Position numbers and translations under genes: made by a program. Shown here piece by piece: positions 25,650 to 34,839 of a DNA stretch of 64,000 bases (position 1 is the first letter of the stretch; the number at the start of each line of letters is the position of its first letter). The stretch is from Oscillospiraceae bacterium (lineage in GTDB: Bacteria; Bacillota_A; Clostridia; Oscillospirales; Ruminococcaceae), in the NCBI GenBank assembly GCA_004558145.1, contig SFDQ01000004.1, positions 1 through 64,000 on the forward strand, in the 5' to 3' direction. Below the pieces are notes generated by a model. That model saw nothing but the letters and a program-made list of their open reading frames with translations, made no database searches and was not told the DNA's origin.

Positions 25650-27629
25650 TCAGGACAAATCCAGCTCGTCCAGATACTCGGCCCCGTGCTCGGCGATGTG
25701 CTCCTTGCGGCCGGCGAGGTTGTCGCCCAGCAGCAGGTCGAACACAGCGGCGGTGCGCTCGGCGTCCTCCGGCTCCACCTTGATGAGGCGGCGGCTCTCC
25801 GGGTTCATGGTGGTGAGCCACATCATCTCGGGGTCGTTTTCGCCAAGGCCCTTGGAGCGCTGGATGGTGTACTTCTCCTTCTCGCCGATGCGGGAAAGGA
25901 TGCTGGCCTTCTCCGGCTCGGTGTAGGCGAAGTAGGTGCGGGCCTTGGTGTTGATCTCGTACAGGGGGCTTTCGGCGATGTAGACATAGCCCTCCTTGAT
26001 GAGGGTGGGCACCAGCCGGTAGATCATGGTGAGGATGAGGGTGCGGATCTGGTAGCCGTCCACGTCGGCATCGGTGCAGATGACCACCTTGTTGAAGCGC
26101 AGGTTGTCCAGGTTGAAGGTGGCAAGGTCCTTTTTGCTCTTGCCGCCCAGCTCCACACCGCAGCCCAGCACCTTGATGAGGTCGGTGATGATGTCGCTTT
26201 TGAAGATGCGGTCATAGTCCGCCTTGAGGCAGTTCAAGATCTTGCCGCGCACCGGCATGATGGCCTGATACTCCGAGTCGCGGCTGGTCTTGACCGCGCC
26301 CATAGCGGAATCACCCTCCACGATGTACAATTCGCGCCGGGCGGGGTCCTTGGTGCGGCAGTCCACGAATTTCTGCACCCGGTTGGCGATGTCCATCTGG
26401 CTGACCATGGTCTTTTTGATGGACTGGCGGGTCTTTTCGGCGTGCTCGCGGCTCTGCTTGTTGATGAGCACCTGCTGGCAGAGTTTCTGGGCCTCGTCGG
26501 GCTTTTCCAGGAAATAGACTTCCAGGTTGTGCTTCAAAAACTCGGTCATCACCTGGGCCACGCCCTTGTTGGTGATGGCTTTCTTGGTCTGGTTTTCGTA
26601 GCTGGTGCGGGTGGAGAAGCTGCTGGAAACGTAGATGAGGCAGTCCTGCACGTCGGCGAAGGTGATCTTGCTCTCGCCCTTCTTGTACATGCTCTTCGCC
26701 TTCAGGAATGCGTCGATCTGGTTCACAAAGGCGGTGCGCACCGCCCGGTCGGGGCTGCCGCCGTGCTCCAGCCAGCTGGAGTTATGGTAGTATTCCAGCA
26801 GCTGGTTCTTGTTGGAAAAGCAGAAGGCCGCGCTCATCTTGACCTTGTATTCCGGCTGGTCCTCCCGGTCCCGGGCCATGGCGGTGGACTCGCAGTAGAC
26901 CACCGGGGTAAGGCCGTCCAGCCCGGCGACCTCGTTCACATAATCCTCGATGCCCTTCTGGTAGCAGAAGGTTGTGGTGGTCTTTTCCGGGCCGGTCTCG
27001 TCCACCAAAATCAGCTCCAGGCCGGCGTTCACCACCGCCTGCCGCTTCATGGTGTCGGCAAAGTATTCGGCGGGCACGTTCACGTCGGTGAACACCTCAG
27101 CGTCCGGCTTCCAGCGGATGGTGGTGCCGGTCTTGCGGCGGGTGGCGGGCTCCTTTTTCAAGCCGCCCACCGGCTCGCCCTTTTTGAAGTCGATGTGGTA
27201 GTGGAAGCCGTCCCGCCAGACGTCGGCGGTCATCCACTCGCTGGCGTACTGGGTGGAGCAAAGGCCCAGGCCGTTCAGGCCCAGGGAGTATTCATAGTTA
27301 TCCTCGCCCGCGGTGTATTTGCCGCCGGCGTACATCTCGCAGAAGACCAGCTCCCAGTTGTAGCGGTCCTCCTTGGCGTTGTAGTCCACCGGGATGCCGC
27401 GGCCGCAGTCCTCCACCTGAATGCTGCCATCCTTGAAGCGGGTGAGGGTGATGCGGGTACCGTAGCCCTCGCGGGCCTCGTCGATGGAGTTGGAGAGGAT
27501 CTCGAAGATGGCTTGGGCGCAGCCCTCCACCCCGTCGGAGCCGAAGATGACCGCCGGGCGTTTGCGAACCCGGTCGGCGCCCTTGAGGCTGACGATGCTC
27601 TCGTTTGAGTATTCCTGTTTTTTTGCCAA
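25650..27629 (-). CDS. parE: DNA topoisomerase IV subunit B (GyrB/ParE family)
   Basis: A 659-aa GHKL ATPase subunit. It shows the ATP-site EILSNSIDEA (44-53), the LGLNGLGL lid, TOPRIM EGDSAMG (438-444) and CTDADVDG for Mg2+ binding. It drives the strand passage carried out with the adjacent ParC. The likely start is TTG 27627-27629, with AGGAG 8 nt upstream, giving AKKQEYSNESI as N-terminus; a further upstream TTG (27690) would add 21 unconserved residues. The ATG-poor start is notable but matches murA and ftsH here. Confidence 0.9.
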   Translation of the reverse strand: MAKKQEYSNESIVSLKGADRVRKRPAVIFGSDGVEGCAQAIFEILSNSIDEAREGYGTRITLTRFKDGSIQVEDCGRGIPVDYNAKEDRYNWELVFCEMYAGGKYTAGEDNYEYSLGLNGLGLCSTQYASEWMTADVWRDGFHYHIDFKKGEPVGGLKKEPATRRKTGTTIRWKPDAEVFTDVNVPAEYFADTMKRQAVVNAGLELILVDETGPEKTTTTFCYQKGIEDYVNEVAGLDGLTPVVYCESTAMARDREDQPEYKVKMSAAFCFSNKNQLLEYYHNSSWLEHGGSPDRAVRTAFVNQIDAFLKAKSMYKKGESKITFADVQDCLIYVSSSFSTRTSYENQTKKAITNKGVAQVMTEFLKHNLEVYFLEKPDEAQKLCQQVLINKQSREHAEKTRQSIKKTMVSQMDIANRVQKFVDCRTKDPARRELYIVEGDSAMGAVKTSRDSEYQAIMPVRGKILNCLKADYDRIFKSDIITDLIKVLGCGVELGGKSKKDLATFNLDNLRFNKVVICTDADVDGYQIRTLILTMIYRLVPTLIKEGYVYIAESPLYEINTKARTYFAYTEPEKASILSRIGEKEKYTIQRSKGLGENDPEMMWLTTMNPESRRLIKVEPEDAERTAAVFDLLLGDNLAGRKEHIAEHGAEYLDELDLS

Positions 27630-27696
27630 ACCGTTCTCTCCTCTTTGCCCCGGCACAAGGCGGGGTCGTTCTTCTATATTTTGCGCATACAAATTT

Positions 27697-27726
27697 ATTT
27701 AACCACGCCCGACCACAAAATGTCAA
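27697..27726 (-). promoter_or_regulatory. parE-parC promoter
   Basis: TTGACA (27721-27726), 18-bp spacer, TTAAAT (27697-27702) on the minus strand. It lies directly downstream of the terminator of the ftsH operon. Confidence 0.6.
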
Positions 27727-27733
27727 GGGATGG

Positions 27734-27773
27734 AAAAAGCCGCGGCCCCTTTGAAAACCAAAGGGACCGCGGC
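27734..27773 (-). terminator. Terminator of the rnj-ftsH operon
   Basis: GCCGCGGCCCCTTTG and near-complement form a stem of about 15 bp with one mismatch and a 5-nt loop; CTTTTTCC follows on the minus strand. Confidence 0.85.
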
Positions 27774-27788
27774 GTATTTTGTGCTTGA

Positions 27789-28754
27789 TCACAGGGTGAG
27801 CAGGAAGCCCACAGCGGCGATGATGGCGCACAGCACGGCGGTGATGGGAGGCGCCCAGCGGATGATGCGCCCGGCGATGACGTCGCGGGGATCTTCCTCG
27901 CCCTGGTCGTACTGCTCCTCATACTGTTCCTCGTACTGCTCCCGGGCCTGGTAGCGGTTGCGGGAGGGCTGCGCCTGCTCGGCGGGGCGGGCGGCGCGGC
28001 GGGGCGGGGCCACGATCACATCGTCGTCGTCCTCGTCCAGAGGCTCGGCGGCCACGGGGCGCTTGGAGATGGGCGGCACGGTGCGGGTGGGCTCCTCCTG
28101 GCGGACGGGCGGCACCATGCGGGTGGGCTCGTCGTCGGTGACAGGCTCGCTGGAACCGCCCTGCAGCAGGCTGGACAGGGTGTTCTGGAGCAGGATGCGG
28201 TCGGAGCCGCACTCGCTGCACCACACGCCGTCCTCCTCGCGGGGATGGAAGGCGCCGCAGGCGCAGTACCAGCCCTCATCCAGCACCTGAGGCACCACGG
28301 TGAGGCCCTCTTTGTGGGTGCGCTCGCACAGCTTTGCGGCCAGCTCGGCGGGCAGCTTTTTGGGCGGAGCCAGACGCACCCGGGGGTAGCCGGTCAGGTC
28401 CACGGAGCTGCCGTCGGCGAAGCGGGCCGTGCCCAGCTCCACCTCCACGCTGCCGATGGGCGAAGAGCTGATATACACCGCGTCGTCCGCGCCGAAGACC
28501 TCGCCGTGGGCGGCGTTCAGGTCTTCATAGACGAACTGGTCCTGGCAGACCACCGCGCCGCTGCGGTCCTTGCACTTGAAGGTGATCTGCAGCTGGGTGA
28601 GGCGGGCGGCGGAGATGTTCTTGAAGGACAGGCAGACGGCGATGTCGCCGGTCACGTCGCCCTTGAGCAGCTCCACTTTGACGAACTGCACCGGGCTGCC
28701 CTTGGTGAAGTAGTTGGCACGGGACTGGGCCAACAGGTCAAAATTTTCTTCCAT
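27789..28754 (-). CDS. Unrecognised zinc-ribbon, tail-anchored membrane protein
   Basis: I do not recognise this 321-aa protein. Residues 1-130 look like a beta-rich domain with repeated extracellular-like hydrophobic patterns. Cys-164, Cys-166, Cys-179 and Cys-182 (WYCACG and WCSECG) form a likely zinc ribbon. A charged linker (about 205-290) repeats PTRMVPP/PTRTVPP and EQYEEQYEEQY. A single membrane segment closes the protein (about 299-320). With no signal peptide, the ribbon and beta domain should face the cytoplasm with the C-terminus in the membrane. It is the last gene of the rnj-ftsH operon, 40 bp after ftsH. Confidence 0.7.
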   Translation of the reverse strand: MEENFDLLAQSRANYFTKGSPVQFVKVELLKGDVTGDIAVCLSFKNISAARLTQLQITFKCKDRSGAVVCQDQFVYEDLNAAHGEVFGADDAVYISSSPIGSVEVELGTARFADGSSVDLTGYPRVRLAPPKKLPAELAAKLCERTHKEGLTVVPQVLDEGWYCACGAFHPREEDGVWCSECGSDRILLQNTLSSLLQGGSSEPVTDDEPTRMVPPVRQEEPTRTVPPISKRPVAAEPLDEDDDDVIVAPPRRAARPAEQAQPSRNRYQAREQYEEQYEEQYDQGEEDPRDVIAGRIIRWAPPITAVLCAIIAAVGFLLTL

Positions 28755-28794
28755 GAAGGATCGCTCCTTTCCATACCGTTGCGCGAAAGCCGTG

Positions 28795-30942
28795 TCAGGC
28801 CCGGGGCTCGTCGTCCGGGGTCTGGGCGGGCTCGGCGCTCTGTGCGGGTTCGGCGGGCTCAGCGCTCTGAGCAGGCTCGGCAGTCTCCACGGGCTGCGGC
28901 GCTTCAGGGGCCTGAGGCTGGGCGGGCTCCTCGGCCGCGGCGGGGGCGGCGGGCTTTGCCGCTTCCTCGGGCAGCTGGCCGCCCTCCATCAGGGTCTTGA
29001 ACTCCTCGCCGCTGAGCTTTTCGCGGCGCATCAGGGCCTGGGCCACCACTTCCAGCTGGTCGCGGTGCTCGGTGAGCATGCGGCGGGCGGTCTCGAAGGC
29101 CTCGTCCACGATGTCGCGGATCTCGCTGTCGATCTCGGCGGCGATGGTCTCGGAATAGCCGCGGCCCTGGGTGAAGTCACGGCCCAGGAAGGTCTCGCCC
29201 GGGTCGGAGCCGTAGACCACGGGGCCCATCCGCTCGGAGAAGCCGTAGCGGGTGACCATGGAACGGGCGGTCTTGGTGGCCCGCTCCAGGTCGTTGGAAG
29301 CGCCGGTGGAAATGTCGTCCAGCACCAGCAGCTCGGCCACGCGGCCGCCCAGCAGGGTGACGATCTGCTCCTGCATCTGGGTCTTGGTGACGTAGCTCTG
29401 GTCCTTTTCGGGCAGGCTCATGGTGTAGCCGCCGGCCATACCGCGGGGGATGATGGAAATCTCATGCACCGGGTCGGCGGTCTTGCAGTAGTAGTGGGTG
29501 ATGGCGTGGCCCGCCTCGTGGTAGGCGGTGAGGCGCTTTTCCTTCTCGGTGACCACGCGGCTCTTCTTCTCGGGGCCGGCCACCACCTTGATGCTGGCCT
29601 CCTCGATCTCCTGCTCGGTGATGGCCTTCTTGCCGCGGCGGGCGGCCAGCAGGGCCGCCTCGTTCACCAGATTCTCCAGGTCGGCGCCGGAGAAGCCCAC
29701 AGTGGTGCGGGCGATGGTCTTGAGGTTCACGTCGGGGGCGAGGGGCTTGTGGCGGGTGTGCACCTTCAAGATCTCCTCGCGGCCCTTCACGTCCGGCAGT
29801 CCCACATAGACCTGACGGTCGAAACGGCCGGGACGCAGCAGGGCGTGGTCCAGGATGTCGGCGCGGTTGGTGGCGGCGATGACGATGACGCCTTCATTGG
29901 CGCCAAAGCCGTCCATCTCCACCAGCATCTGGTTCAGGGTCTGCTCGCGCTCGTCGTGGCCGCCGCCAAGGCCGGTGCCGCGCTGGCGGCCCACAGCGTC
30001 GATCTCATCGATGAAGATGATGCTGGGGGCGGTCTTTTTGGCTTTGTCGAACAGATCGCGCACGCGGGAGGCGCCCACGCCCACATACATCTCCACGAAG
30101 TCGGAGCCGGAGATGGAGTAGAATGGCACGCCGGCCTCACCGGCGCAGGCGCGGGCCAGCAGGGTCTTGCCGGTGCCCGGAGGGCCCACCAGCAGCACGC
30201 CGTGGGGAATGCGGGCGCCCAGGCTGTTGAACTGGCTGGGGTTCTTCAGGAACTGGACGATCTCTTCCAGCTCGTTCTTCTCTTCGTCGGCGCCGGCCAC
30301 ATCGGCAAAGGTGGTCTTGCGCTTGTCCTCGGTCTGGTCCTTGACCTTGGCGCGGCCCACGTTCATGATGCCGCCGCCCTGGCTGCCGCGGTACATGGTG
30401 TAGAACACGAACACCATGCTGCCCACCAGCATGACCATCAGCAGGATGTCGAACCAGGGCACCTCGGCCCGGGCCGCGATGTAGTCATAGACCATGGGCG
30501 AATCGGGGTTCGCCTCGTTGTACTGGTCGATGTAGTCCTGCACGTAGTTCACGAACATGCCCGGATAGGGCAGCCGGTAGGTGATGTGGTAGATGCCCTC
30601 GCCCGAGGGCAGGATGTCCTGGGTGGTCTGCTGGCTGCCCATCATGGCGCTGAGCAGGCCCTGGGTGCTGTTGAGGGTCTGCTGCTGTTCGGCGGCAGCC
30701 TCCTTCACGCCCTCCGGCAGGGGCACCTCGCCCTCTTTCAGGGCAAGGCGCAGGTTGCCGGTGTTCAGGTCCATCTCGAAGCCCACCACCTGATTGGCCT
30801 CGAAGTAGTCCACCACCTTGGAGTAAGGCATGCTCACCCCGCTGGAAGCGGTGGAGAAGGTGGTCCACAGGTTGAACGCCAGCAGGGCCAGCGCCAGCAG
30901 CACGGCGATGTAGACGCCGTTGAATTTTGGTCTGTGCTGCAA
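28795..30942 (-). CDS. ftsH: ATP-dependent zinc metalloprotease FtsH
   Basis: A 715-aa membrane protease. Two membrane segments (about 10-28 and 164-182) flank an extracytoplasmic domain. The AAA+ module has Walker A GPPGTGKT (253-260), Walker B (308-313) and the second region of homology (357-376). The zinc protease motif is HEAGH (475-479). It degrades membrane and regulatory proteins. The C-terminal 50 residues are an unusual Pro/Ala/Glu/Gln repeat tail with EPAQSAEPA repeats. The start is TTG 30940-30942 with AGGAG 8 nt upstream. tilS-hpt-ftsH order is conserved in Firmicutes. Confidence 0.96.
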   Translation of the reverse strand: MQHRPKFNGVYIAVLLALALLAFNLWTTFSTASSGVSMPYSKVVDYFEANQVVGFEMDLNTGNLRLALKEGEVPLPEGVKEAAAEQQQTLNSTQGLLSAMMGSQQTTQDILPSGEGIYHITYRLPYPGMFVNYVQDYIDQYNEANPDSPMVYDYIAARAEVPWFDILLMVMLVGSMVFVFYTMYRGSQGGGIMNVGRAKVKDQTEDKRKTTFADVAGADEEKNELEEIVQFLKNPSQFNSLGARIPHGVLLVGPPGTGKTLLARACAGEAGVPFYSISGSDFVEMYVGVGASRVRDLFDKAKKTAPSIIFIDEIDAVGRQRGTGLGGGHDEREQTLNQMLVEMDGFGANEGVIVIAATNRADILDHALLRPGRFDRQVYVGLPDVKGREEILKVHTRHKPLAPDVNLKTIARTTVGFSGADLENLVNEAALLAARRGKKAITEQEIEEASIKVVAGPEKKSRVVTEKEKRLTAYHEAGHAITHYYCKTADPVHEISIIPRGMAGGYTMSLPEKDQSYVTKTQMQEQIVTLLGGRVAELLVLDDISTGASNDLERATKTARSMVTRYGFSERMGPVVYGSDPGETFLGRDFTQGRGYSETIAAEIDSEIRDIVDEAFETARRMLTEHRDQLEVVAQALMRREKLSGEEFKTLMEGGQLPEEAAKPAAPAAAEEPAQPQAPEAPQPVETAEPAQSAEPAEPAQSAEPAQTPDDEPRA

Positions 30943-30990
30943 AAGCTCATCTCCTATCCGCGGGAGGCCTGCCCCCGCGTTTCATTTTGA

Positions 30991-31536
30991 TCAACCGCCG
31001 TAGACGTGGGGCTTGAGCACCCCCACAAAGGGCAGGTTGCGGTACTGCTCATCGTAATCCAGGCCGTAGCCCACCACGAACTCGTCCGGCACCTCAAAGC
31101 CCACATAGTCGGCTTTCAGGTCCACCTTGCGGCGGCTGGGTTTGTCCAGCAGGGTGGCGATGCGGATGCTGGCGGGGTTGCGCCCCTGCAGCAGGCCCTT
31201 GAGGTAGGAGAGGGTCATGCCGGAGTCCAGGATGTCCTCCACGATGAGGAGGTCCTTGCCGGAAAGGTCCTGGTCCAGGTCCTTCACGATCTTCACCACG
31301 CCGCTGGTCTTGGTGCCGCTGCCGTAGCTGGAGACCACCATGAAATCGATAGCGCAGGGCAGGTCGATGCAGCGCATCAGGTCGGCCATGTACACCACGG
31401 CCCCTTTCAGCACGGTGACCAGCAGCAGATTCTTGCCGGCGTAGTCCCGGGTGATCTGCGCGCCCATCTCGGCGCACTTTTCTTTCAGCTGCTCCTCGCT
31501 GAGAAGCACCTTGAGGATATCGTCTCTCTGGCTCAT
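30991..31536 (-). CDS. hpt: Hypoxanthine phosphoribosyltransferase
   Basis: A 181-aa type I phosphoribosyltransferase. The PRPP-binding motif VEDILDSGMT is at 99-108. It salvages hypoxanthine (and often guanine) to IMP or GMP. The conserved SYGSGTKTSG region and the C-terminal LPFVGVLKP are typical. It overlaps tilS by 4 bp, as in many Firmicutes. Confidence 0.95.
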   Translation of the reverse strand: MSQRDDILKVLLSEEQLKEKCAEMGAQITRDYAGKNLLLVTVLKGAVVYMADLMRCIDLPCAIDFMVVSSYGSGTKTSGVVKIVKDLDQDLSGKDLLIVEDILDSGMTLSYLKGLLQGRNPASIRIATLLDKPSRRKVDLKADYVGFEVPDEFVVGYGLDYDEQYRNLPFVGVLKPHVYGG

Positions 31537-32894
31537 TCCTCTTCCTCCCTATGTTCACGGTCGAGAGGCTCCACCACCAGCAGCCGCCGGGTCGTTTCGT
31601 CCGGCCGCAGCCCGTGGGCAAATCCCTCGCCCCAGAGCCACACCACCCGGCTGCCCGCCGCCAGAAGCGGAAGGGCGCCGCGCCGGAAGGCTGGCTCCTT
31701 TTTTTCGTTGAACAGTTTTTTCAGCGTTTTGTCCACATTCCGCCCCGCGGGACGGTACACATCCCCCGGCTGGCGGGTGCGCAGACAAAGGCTACTGCTT
31801 ATTTTATCATAATCTGCGCAATTGTCGAAGGGTTTTTTCGCCCTTTGGGCAAATTTTATAGTTTCTTCACAATCGTCCCCTTCCACCAGCCGCAGCCGCA
31901 GCCCGAATCCGCCGGGCAGACGGTATTCGCCGGGCCGCGCCTCCACCGGGTCGAAGGTGGTCTGTTCCGTCACGCGGCGGCGCTCCAGCACGTCGTCCCG
32001 CACCGCCAGCAGCGCCCCGTCGGTGAGCTGCACCGCGCCTGCGCGCCGCTGCAAAAGCGCCTGCAGCCGCGGGATGTCCCCTTTGCGCAGGGGCCGCTCG
32101 GCCTCCACTAAAATGCGCAGGGCCTCTTCCCTCTCGGTCTTCGGGGCGGCGGCCAGCACATCCAGCCGCCATGCGTCAGGGCCGGTGGCGGCGCTCATCA
32201 GCAAGTGTTCCCCCTGCCCCCGCAAATATTGCGCAAGCTCGCCCATGCGGGCGCAGAATTCCCCAAAGGCCGCTTCGGCCCCGGGGCAGGCCGCCTCGAT
32301 GACGGGCATCGCGTGGTGGCGCAGCCGGTTGCGGGCGTAGTCGTCGGAAAAATTGCTCTCGTCGGTGACCCAGGCGAGCCCCCGGCGGCGGCAGAAATCC
32401 TCCGCCTCGGCCTTGGTGACCTCCAGCATGGGCCGCACGAAGCACCCGCGCACGGCGGGGATTCCCGCCGCCCCCCGCACCCCGGCCCCCCGGGCGAGGC
32501 GCAGAAGCAGCGTCTCGGCCTGATCGGAGAGGGTGTGGGCGGTGGCGATCTTCACGCCGGGTGCCGCCAGCGTCTCAAAAAAGCCGTAGCGGAGCTCGCG
32601 GCACCACTCCTCGCTGGGGCGGGCCGGGGGCGCAGCGGCGGCAAAGGCGTGAAGGGGCACGCCGTTCTTCTGGCAGAACTTTGCCACAAAGGCCGCGTCC
32701 CGGGCGGAATCCGGGCGCATGCGGTGGTCCACATGGGCCGCTTCCACCCCCACGCCCAAAGCGTCTTTATATTCCAGCAGAAACTGCAACAGGGCCATGG
32801 AGTCGGCCCCGCCGGAGACCGCCGCAATGACCCTGTCGCCGGGCGCCAGCAGCTCTTTGCAGGCTGCCAGCACCCTTTCTTCAAATCGTTCCAT
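31533..32894 (-). CDS. tilS: tRNA(Ile)-lysidine synthase
   Basis: A 453-aa PP-loop enzyme with SGGADS at 27-32. It converts C34 of tRNA-Ile(CAU) to lysidine, so that the tRNA reads AUA. The catalytic N-domain is followed by a TilS-specific C-terminal region (LCLRTRQPGD...). The gene start overlaps the dnaB end by 14 bp and its stop overlaps hpt by 4 bp, so three reading frames are tightly coupled. Confidence 0.95.
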   Translation of the reverse strand: MERFEERVLAACKELLAPGDRVIAAVSGGADSMALLQFLLEYKDALGVGVEAAHVDHRMRPDSARDAAFVAKFCQKNGVPLHAFAAAAPPARPSEEWCRELRYGFFETLAAPGVKIATAHTLSDQAETLLLRLARGAGVRGAAGIPAVRGCFVRPMLEVTKAEAEDFCRRRGLAWVTDESNFSDDYARNRLRHHAMPVIEAACPGAEAAFGEFCARMGELAQYLRGQGEHLLMSAATGPDAWRLDVLAAAPKTEREEALRILVEAERPLRKGDIPRLQALLQRRAGAVQLTDGALLAVRDDVLERRRVTEQTTFDPVEARPGEYRLPGGFGLRLRLVEGDDCEETIKFAQRAKKPFDNCADYDKISSSLCLRTRQPGDVYRPAGRNVDKTLKKLFNEKKEPAFRRGALPLLAAGSRVVWLWGEGFAHGLRPDETTRRLLVVEPLDREHREEEE

Positions 32895-34284
32895 GGTTGT
32901 AGTCCACGTTCATGAACCGGGTGTGGGCGCCGTCCCAGGCAAGGTCCACCTTGCCGGTCTCGCCGTGGCGGTTCTTTGCGATGATGCACTCGGCGGTGGA
33001 GGCGTCGGAGTCCTCCAGGCTCTGGCCGCTCATGGAGGTATAGTAGCCCTCGCGGTACAAAAACAGCACGATGTCGGCGTCCTGCTCGATGGAGCCGGAG
33101 TCACGCAGGTCGGAAAGCTGGGGCCGGTGGTCCGACCGGCCGCTGGACTTTTCCGCCGCACGGGACAGCTGGCTCAGCGCGATGACCGGCACGTTCAGCT
33201 CTTTGGCCATGATCTTGAGGTTTCGGGTGATGTCGCTGATCTCCTGCACGCGGTTCTCGGTGCGCTTGCCGCTGGTCATCAGCTGAAGGTAGTCGATGAC
33301 CACCAGACCGATGGGCGGGCGGGAGGGGTCCTGGTTGACCCGGCGGATCTTTGCCTTGACCTCGGGGATGGTGATGCCGGAGGTGTCGTCCATATAAATG
33401 GGCACATCGTGCAGAATTTCCGAGGCGTGGGCAAGGTCGTCCCATTCTGCGTCGCCCAGCGCGCCGGAGCGGAAGGCGTGGCTGTCCACGCCCGCCTCGG
33501 CGGAGAGGATGCGGTTGGTCAGCTGCTCCTTGCTCATTTCCAGGCTGAAGATGGCCACCGGCACCCGCTGCTTTTTGGCCACGTTGGTGGCGATGTTCAA
33601 AGCAAAACTGGTCTTGCCCATGCCGGGGCGGGCCGCCAGAATGACCAGGTCGGAGCGGCCCAGGCCGGTGAGGATGGTGTCCAGATAAGTAAATCCGGTG
33701 GGGATGCCGGCGTATTTGGACTTGTCCGGGCCGGTGATCTTCTGCAGGGTGCCCAGGGTCTCCACCAGGGCGGCGGAGAGTTTGGTCAGGCTGTTCTGCT
33801 CGCGGCCGGAGCGGATCTCATAGAGTTTCTGCTCGGCGTTCTCCAAAAGCAGCTCGGCGCTGGGGGCCTCGCCGCTCTGCTGCAGGATGCTCTGAGCCAC
33901 CTCCAGCACCTGACGGGAGACAAATTTCTCCTGCACGATGCGGGCATAGGCCCCCACGTTGCTGATGCTGGGCACAGTCTCGCCCAGCCGTGCCAGATAC
34001 ACCTTGGCGGCGTCGGGGCTTTCGAACACGCCGGCGGCCACCACCGCGTCCAGCAGGGTGACCAGGTCCACCCGCTCGCCGGCGGTGAACAGCCGCACCA
34101 TCTCGGAGAAGATCTCGCCGTTCTGACGGACATAGAACATCTCCGGGCGCAGGCTCTCCACCAGCTCCGGCAGAACGGACTCGCTCTCCAGCAGCGCGGC
34201 GCCCAGCACCGACTGCTCGGCTTCCATGCTGTACGGCTTTGCGACGCCCAGCGATTCAAGATCAACGGAAGTAAAATCCTGCAT
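32881..34284 (-). CDS. dnaB: Replicative DNA helicase DnaB
   Basis: A 467-aa hexameric helicase. The N-terminal domain binds primase (about 18-120), and the RecA-like domain has Walker A RPGMGKT (219-225), a VVIDYLQLM Walker B and an arginine-finger/DnaB-like C-terminus. It follows rplI after a 70-bp gap holding GC-rich hairpins without a T tract (34300-34350). gdpP-rplI-dnaB order is the conserved Firmicute cluster. No intein is present. Confidence 0.96.
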   Translation of the reverse strand: MQDFTSVDLESLGVAKPYSMEAEQSVLGAALLESESVLPELVESLRPEMFYVRQNGEIFSEMVRLFTAGERVDLVTLLDAVVAAGVFESPDAAKVYLARLGETVPSISNVGAYARIVQEKFVSRQVLEVAQSILQQSGEAPSAELLLENAEQKLYEIRSGREQNSLTKLSAALVETLGTLQKITGPDKSKYAGIPTGFTYLDTILTGLGRSDLVILAARPGMGKTSFALNIATNVAKKQRVPVAIFSLEMSKEQLTNRILSAEAGVDSHAFRSGALGDAEWDDLAHASEILHDVPIYMDDTSGITIPEVKAKIRRVNQDPSRPPIGLVVIDYLQLMTSGKRTENRVQEISDITRNLKIMAKELNVPVIALSQLSRAAEKSSGRSDHRPQLSDLRDSGSIEQDADIVLFLYREGYYTSMSGQSLEDSDASTAECIIAKNRHGETGKVDLAWDGAHTRFMNVDYNHGTI

Positions 34285-34354
34285 GAGTCCTCATCCTTTG
34301 CCCCGCCTTTGCGCGGGGCGGCTTTTGCCTTGCGCGGGCACAGGGCCCGCCTGC

Positions 34355-34801
34355 TTACAGTTCCTCCACCTTCACCTTGAACGCCGCGCTCACGCCGGGG
34401 TGCAGCTTCACGGTGGCGGAATAGGTGCCGAAGTCTTTGATGTCCCGCTCCAGCTCCACCTTGCGCTTGTCGATCTCGGTCTCGGCCACCTTGCTCAGCG
34501 CTTCGGCCACGTCCTTGGCGGTGACCTTGCCGAACAGCCGGCCGGAGGCGCCGCCCTTGGCCTTGAGGGTGACGGTCTTGTCCTTCACCTTGTCCGCCAG
34601 GGCCTGAGCCGCGGCCAGGGCCTCGGCGGCGTGGTGCTCCCGGGCCTCGCTCTTGGTGCGGGCCATATTCACAGCGGAGGCGTCCGCCGGGGCGGCAAGG
34701 CCCCGGGGGAACAGGAAGTTGCGGGCGTAGCCGTCCGACACTTCATGGATCTCGTCTTTTTTGCCGATGGTTTTGACGTCCTGTTTCAGAATGACCTTCA
34801 T
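34355..34801 (-). CDS. rplI: 50S ribosomal protein L9
   Basis: A 148-aa protein with the L9 N-terminal signature (MKVILKQDVKTIGKKDEIHEV, with GYARNFLFPRG at about 24-34), a long connecting helix and a C-terminal RNA-binding domain. It lies between gdpP and dnaB, as usual. Confidence 0.97.
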   Translation of the reverse strand: MKVILKQDVKTIGKKDEIHEVSDGYARNFLFPRGLAAPADASAVNMARTKSEAREHHAAEALAAAQALADKVKDKTVTLKAKGGASGRLFGKVTAKDVAEALSKVAETEIDKRKVELERDIKDFGTYSATVKLHPGVSAAFKVKVEEL

Positions 34802-34839
34802 GGTTCGTTTCTCCTTTTATGTGAGCAGGCGGGCGGCCC

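Noticed and set aside
27880..27960. Tandem EQYEEQY-coding repeat as a CRISPR-like or variable-number array
   Set aside because: Only two to three imperfect units within a coding region; no spacers or regular unit length.
28714..30990. A 758-codon plus-strand reading frame opposite ftsH
   Set aside because: It is a GC-driven shadow of ftsH; the predicted protein is low-complexity with no recognisable domain or ribosome site.
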